From: an uncultured Flavobacteriaceae bacterium
Lineage (GTDB): Bacteria; Bacteroidota; Bacteroidia; Flavobacteriales; Flavobacteriaceae
NCBI GenBank assembly: GCA_937136455.1
Contig: CAKZOO010000066.1
Coordinates: 62,001-126,000, forward strand
Length of the DNA: 64,000 bases
Direction of reading: 5' to 3'
Part shown: positions 59,698 through 64,000 of the stretch, one piece after another
Position numbering within the stretch: the stretch's first letter is position 1
Layout of the letters: each line of letters begins with the position of its first letter
The notes under the pieces: model-generated
Told to the model about the DNA's origin: nothing
Databases searched by the model: none
The model's input: the letters and a program-made list of their open reading frames with translations, nothing else
Made by a program: the position numbers and the translations under genes

Positions 59698-62337
59698 ATG
59701 AATATTCCATCGAAATACAACCCTCAAGAATCTGAACAGAAGTGGTACGATTACTGGATGAAAAACAATTATTTTCACTCCACACCAGATGAACGAACAC
59801 CTTATACTATTGTAATTCCACCACCAAATGTTACGGGAGTCCTCCATATGGGGCATATGCTTAATAACACGATTCAAGATGTGCTAATTAGACGTGCGCG
59901 TTTAAAAGGACTCAATGCGTGTTGGGTACCTGGTACGGATCACGCATCTATTGCGACTGAGGCAAAGGTTGTAGCTCGATTAAAAGAACAAGGAATTGAA
60001 AAGTCCGACCTCACTCGTGATGAATTTTTAAAACACGCTTGGGAGTGGAAGGAAGAGTACGGAGGCGTAATTCTTGAACAACTCAAAAAGTTGGGATGTT
60101 CTTGTGATTGGGATCGCACCGCTTTTACAATGGATCAACATATGTCTGATTCGGTGATTGAAGTCTTTGTTGACTTGTTTAACAAGGGACAAATATACAG
60201 AGGATATCGAATGGTCAACTGGGACCCACAGGCACTTACAACGCTTTCAGATGAAGAGGTGATTTATGAAGAAAAGCAAGGTAATTTGTATTATGTTTCT
60301 TATCAAATAGTAGATTCTGATGAGACGATCACCATAGCTACTACAAGACCTGAGACTATATTGGGAGATACGGCAATCTGTATTCACCCAGATGATGAAC
60401 GCTATTCAAAACTCAAAGGAAAGAAAGTAATCGTTCCTATTGCAAACCGAGAAATTCCAATCATTGAAGATGAATATGTCGATATGGAATTTGGAACTGG
60501 TTGTTTGAAAATTACACCTGCTCACGATATCAACGATTACGGAATAGGACAAAAACACCAATTAGAAACCATCGATATCTTTAATGCTAACGCGACTCTA
60601 AATAGTTTTGGTTTAGAGTTTGAAGGGATGGATCGTTTTGAGGCACGAAAGGCCGTAGCTCAAAGGCTCGAAGAATTGGGAGTTTTAATTAAGAAAGAGT
60701 CTCATATGCACAAGGTGGGAACCTCTGAACGCACCAAGGCAGTTATTGAGCCTAGGCTTTCTGATCAGTGGTTTTTAAAGATGGAAGACTTAGTAAAACC
60801 AGCTATAGATGCTGTGTTAAAAGATGAAGAAGTAAAACTCTTCCCTTCCAAATTTAACAATACCTATCGCAACTGGGTAGAGAATATTCGCGATTGGAAT
60901 ATCTCTAGACAACTCTGGTGGGGTCAACAGATACCGGCATACTATTACGGAGATGGACAAGATGATTTTGTGGTTGCTCAAACTGCTGAAAAGGCCTTAG
61001 AGCTCGCTAAAGCAAAATCCTCAAACAATGACTTAAAGGCTTCAGATCTCAGACAAGACGAAGATGTTCTCGATACCTGGTTTTCTTCTTGGCTTTGGCC
61101 GATGAGTGTATTCAATGGAATCCTCGATCCCGATAATGAAGAAATCAACTATTACTATCCAACCAATGATTTGGTAACAGGTCCAGATATTCTGTTCTTT
61201 TGGGTAATTCGCATGATCATTGCTGGATATGAATTTAAAGGAACAAAACCTTTTTCAAATGTGTATTTAACGGGTCTTGTTCGTGATTCCCAGCGAAGAA
61301 AAATGTCGAAGTCTCTCGGAAATTCACCAGATGCTTTAAAACTCATCGAGGATTACGGAGCAGATGGTGTAAGAGTTGGATTGCTGCTGAGTTCTGCAGC
61401 GGGTAATGATTTGATGTTTGATGAGAGTCTGTGTAACCAAGGAAAGAATTTTGCCAACAAGATTTGGAATGGATTTAGATTAGTTCAATCGTGGGATGTG
61501 AATGAAGAGCTTCCACAACCTAAGGCTGCAGCCTTAGCGATTGAGTGGTACCAATCAAAGTTTAATCAAACTTTAGAGCAGATAGAAGATCATTTTTCTA
61601 AATACAGAATATCAGATGCTTTAATGGCAACTTACAAACTCATATGGGATGATTATTCTTCTTGGTTATTAGAGCTGGTTAAACCAGAATATCAAAAGCC
61701 AATTGATCAAAAGACATATGAAGCTATTGTTAGGCTGTTAGAAGATAACTTAAAGATCTTACATCCATTTATGCCATTCTTGACAGAGGAGGTATGGCAA
61801 TACATCAATGAGCGTACTAATGATCAAGCATTGATTGTTTCATCCTGGCCTAAGGCTGGTTCATTTGATCAAGATCTAATTGATTCATTTGAAAATGCTA
61901 CAGAGATCATCTCTGGAATTAGAACTATTAGAAAAGAAAAAAATATTCCTAACAAAGACGCTCTTGAGTTATTTGTGATCGAAGGGGAAGCTGGATACGA
62001 TGCAAGGTGGAATGCCGTACTAGAGAAAATGGGGAATTTGAGTTCTCTTCAAAGAACAGAATCTCCAATTGACGCAGCCTTAAGTTTTAGGGTGAAGTCA
62101 ACAGAATTCTTTATTCCTATTGGTGATGCTATCGATATTGAGGCTGAATTAGAGAAAATTGAAAAGGAGCTATCGTATACAGAAGGATTTTTAAATTCTG
62201 TACGTAAGAAACTTTCTAATGAACGCTTTGTGTCGAATGCACCAGAGCAGGTTATAGCTATAGAACGCCAGAAGGAAGCTGATGCTCTTGCAAAGATTGA
62301 AACCCTAAAGCTAAGTATGTCTAATCTTAAAAAATAA
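59698..62337 (+). CDS. valS: Valyl-tRNA synthetase
   Basis: [22 protein letters not shown] (HIGH-type), [12 protein letters not shown] (KMSKS); Arm coiled coil at C-terminus. Confidence 0.98.
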   Translation: MNIPSKYNPQESEQKWYDYWMKNNYFHSTPDERTPYTIVIPPPNVTGVLHMGHMLNNTIQDVLIRRARLKGLNACWVPGTDHASIATEAKVVARLKEQGIEKSDLTRDEFLKHAWEWKEEYGGVILEQLKKLGCSCDWDRTAFTMDQHMSDSVIEVFVDLFNKGQIYRGYRMVNWDPQALTTLSDEEVIYEEKQGNLYYVSYQIVDSDETITIATTRPETILGDTAICIHPDDERYSKLKGKKVIVPIANREIPIIEDEYVDMEFGTGCLKITPAHDINDYGIGQKHQLETIDIFNANATLNSFGLEFEGMDRFEARKAVAQRLEELGVLIKKESHMHKVGTSERTKAVIEPRLSDQWFLKMEDLVKPAIDAVLKDEEVKLFPSKFNNTYRNWVENIRDWNISRQLWWGQQIPAYYYGDGQDDFVVAQTAEKALELAKAKSSNNDLKASDLRQDEDVLDTWFSSWLWPMSVFNGILDPDNEEINYYYPTNDLVTGPDILFFWVIRMIIAGYEFKGTKPFSNVYLTGLVRDSQRRKMSKSLGNSPDALKLIEDYGADGVRVGLLLSSAAGNDLMFDESLCNQGKNFANKIWNGFRLVQSWDVNEELPQPKAAALAIEWYQSKFNQTLEQIEDHFSKYRISDALMATYKLIWDDYSSWLLELVKPEYQKPIDQKTYEAIVRLLEDNLKILHPFMPFLTEEVWQYINERTNDQALIVSSWPKAGSFDQDLIDSFENATEIISGIRTIRKEKNIPNKDALELFVIEGEAGYDARWNAVLEKMGNLSSLQRTESPIDAALSFRVKSTEFFIPIGDAIDIEAELEKIEKELSYTEGFLNSVRKKLSNERFVSNAPEQVIAIERQKEADALAKIETLKLSMSNLKK

Positions 62338-62383
62338 GAAACTAAATCACAGAATTTCATATATTTAAGCAAATGAAATTCTT

Positions 62384-63649
62384 ATGGCTTCTTATGCTCA
62401 GGCACTTTTAATTGCCATTCCTTTTTTTATCCTTCTCATGTTTGTTGAGATTGGGTATGGAATTCTAAAGAAACGTCAAACATATAGTGTTGTTGATACC
62501 ATTACTTCATTGAGTTCTGGTATTACCAATTCTATTAAGAATCTACTCGGGCTTGGCTTAATTATACTCTCGTATCCCTATTTACTTGAAAAATTAGCAC
62601 TTTTTCAACTGGATGATCAGTGGTGGGTTTGGGTAATAGCATTTGTTTTTATAGATTTTGCAGGTTATTGGAGTCATCGAATTAGTCATAGTATCAATCT
62701 TTTTTGGAACGATCATATCATACATCACTCAAGTGAAAACTACAATTTAGCCTGTGCACTCAGACAGCCTATATCAGACTTACTGCGTTATTACCCCTTA
62801 TTGTTATTGCCAGCTGCACTAGTAGGGGTGCCACATGAAATCATTGCTTTTATAGCACCCATACATCTCTTTATGCAGTTTTGGTATCATACGGTTCATA
62901 TAGGGAAGTTGGGCTTTTTAGAATACCTCATCATAACCCCTTCACAGCATCGTGTACACCATGCCATCAACGCTCCATATATCGATAAGAATTTAGGACA
63001 GATTTTCTCTCTATGGGATCGCATCTTTGGTACCTTTCAAGAGGAACTAGAAGATGAGGTTCCTCAATATGGAGTATTAAAACCTGTTCGAACTTGGAAT
63101 CCGATACGTATCAATTTTTTACACTTATGGCAGCTTGCTAAAGATGCATACAGAGCGAAATCGTTCTGGGATAAGCTACGAATTTGGTTGATGCCTACAG
63201 GATGGAGACCTGCTGATGTGGCTAAAAAGTATCCATTAAGTCTTATTGAAGATGTATATGGATTTGAGCGATACGATACCCGTGCCTCTGTGAATTTTCA
63301 GATCTATGCTGTTTTTCAGATGCTATCTGTCTTGGGGCTTTTTTTATTGATGATAGCAGGTTTTGAAAACTTGAGTACTTCTGAGATACTACTCTTTAGT
63401 TTGTATATCGGTATTAGTATCTACGGTTATAGTGATTTACTAGATCTCAAATTCAGTGGATTCGTCATTGAATTAATACGAACAGGATTTGGTTTTTGGC
63501 TTCTGGGAAATTTAGAGCATTGGGAAGGACTCAACAATTTATTTGCTCCCTTTTATGCTGTATTAGTGGGGTATTTAGTAATGACACTTATAGGGACTAT
63601 CTACGTGATTTCCATTGAATTTCCAAAGTCTAAGAGCGTTTTAGTCTAA
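62384..63649 (+). CDS. Sterol desaturase / fatty acid hydroxylase family protein
   Basis: Histidine motifs WSHRISHSINLFWNDHIIHHSSE and PSQHRVHHA. Confidence 0.92.
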   Translation: MASYAQALLIAIPFFILLMFVEIGYGILKKRQTYSVVDTITSLSSGITNSIKNLLGLGLIILSYPYLLEKLALFQLDDQWWVWVIAFVFIDFAGYWSHRISHSINLFWNDHIIHHSSENYNLACALRQPISDLLRYYPLLLLPAALVGVPHEIIAFIAPIHLFMQFWYHTVHIGKLGFLEYLIITPSQHRVHHAINAPYIDKNLGQIFSLWDRIFGTFQEELEDEVPQYGVLKPVRTWNPIRINFLHLWQLAKDAYRAKSFWDKLRIWLMPTGWRPADVAKKYPLSLIEDVYGFERYDTRASVNFQIYAVFQMLSVLGLFLLMIAGFENLSTSEILLFSLYIGISIYGYSDLLDLKFSGFVIELIRTGFGFWLLGNLEHWEGLNNLFAPFYAVLVGYLVMTLIGTIYVISIEFPKSKSVLV

Positions 63650-64000
63650 ATCCTCTTCTTTGTCGTTCGTGGTGGCGATAATTGATTTTGCACCTACTAC
63701 TTTTTGGCCTAATTGAACAGCAACAAGGGCGTCCAATGGTAAAAAGATATCAATTCTTGATCCGAACTTTATAAATCCAGCATCAGCTCCCTGAATTGCT
63801 TTATCACCCACTTTAGCGTAGTTGACAATGCGTCTCGCGACAGCGCCCGCAATTTGTCTATATAATACTGCTCCAAACTTTGGAGTTTTGATTACTATAG
63901 TTGTACGCTCATTCTCAGTACTTGATTTTGGATGCCATGCAACTAGGTATTTACCTGGGTGGTATTTAGAGTATTCCACAACTCCACTACAAGCGTAACG
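63641..64000 (-). CDS. psd: Phosphatidylserine decarboxylase family protein, truncated by the window edge (N-terminus missing)
   Basis: YHPGKYLVAWHPKSSTENERTTIVI...VLYRQIAGAVARRIVNYAKVGDKAIQGADAGFIKFGSRIDIFLPL; frame stays open to base 64000 (RYACSGVVEYSKY). Confidence 0.88.
   Translation of the reverse strand, partial: RYACSGVVEYSKYHPGKYLVAWHPKSSTENERTTIVIKTPKFGAVLYRQIAGAVARRIVNYAKVGDKAIQGADAGFIKFGSRIDIFLPLDALVAVQLGQKVVGAKSIIATTNDKEEDLD

Noticed and set aside
62049-62372. Minus-strand ORF (107 aa) antisense to the valS C-terminus
   Set aside because: Shadow of the valS coiled-coil arm.
1-64000. CRISPR arrays, tRNA/rRNA genes, transposases, integrases
   Set aside because: Looked for direct-repeat arrays, tRNA-like cloverleaf ends and transposase-like proteins by eye; none seen, though short ncRNAs could be missed without covariance searches.

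Overview
64 kb chromosomal window from an AT-rich Bacteroidota genome, most likely Flavobacteriaceae. The evidence is T9SS sorting domain and T9SS genes, TAnnTTTG promoter boxes, Nqr, TamL and LpxK. Most of the window (about 11.7-64 kb) is housekeeping: pnp, rpsO, accD, fbaA, tamL, a TrmH-type methyltransferase, a matB-madLM malonate operon, porT-ubiE, trkAH, an aminotransferase, a desaturase, rsmG, pruA, nqrABCDEF-apbE, map, gpmI, pepE, an M1 peptidase locus, tatA, a ClpP paralog, a Nif3-like gene, lpxK, lipA, murB, valS and psd. The first ~11.7 kb looks accessory. It holds a >2,400-aa T9SS surface protein with nested domains (5' end outside the window), a partner protein sharing one of its domains, a 43-aa lipoprotein missed by the ORF track, a YHYH protein, a membrane-anchored HEV... 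protein, a cupin gene broken by one in-frame stop, and a Xre/RES toxin-antitoxin pair. I saw no CRISPR array, tRNA, rRNA or transposase. Nothing here is proven to be an undescribed system. The best candidates for follow-up are the 0-10.3 kb surface locus, the cupin nonsense codon, the cysteine-less 'zinc ribbon' protein, the small ORF coupled to apbE behind nqrF, and predicted leaderless genes whose -7 box abuts the previous gene's terminator. All family assignments come from reading the translations by eye; no database search was run.
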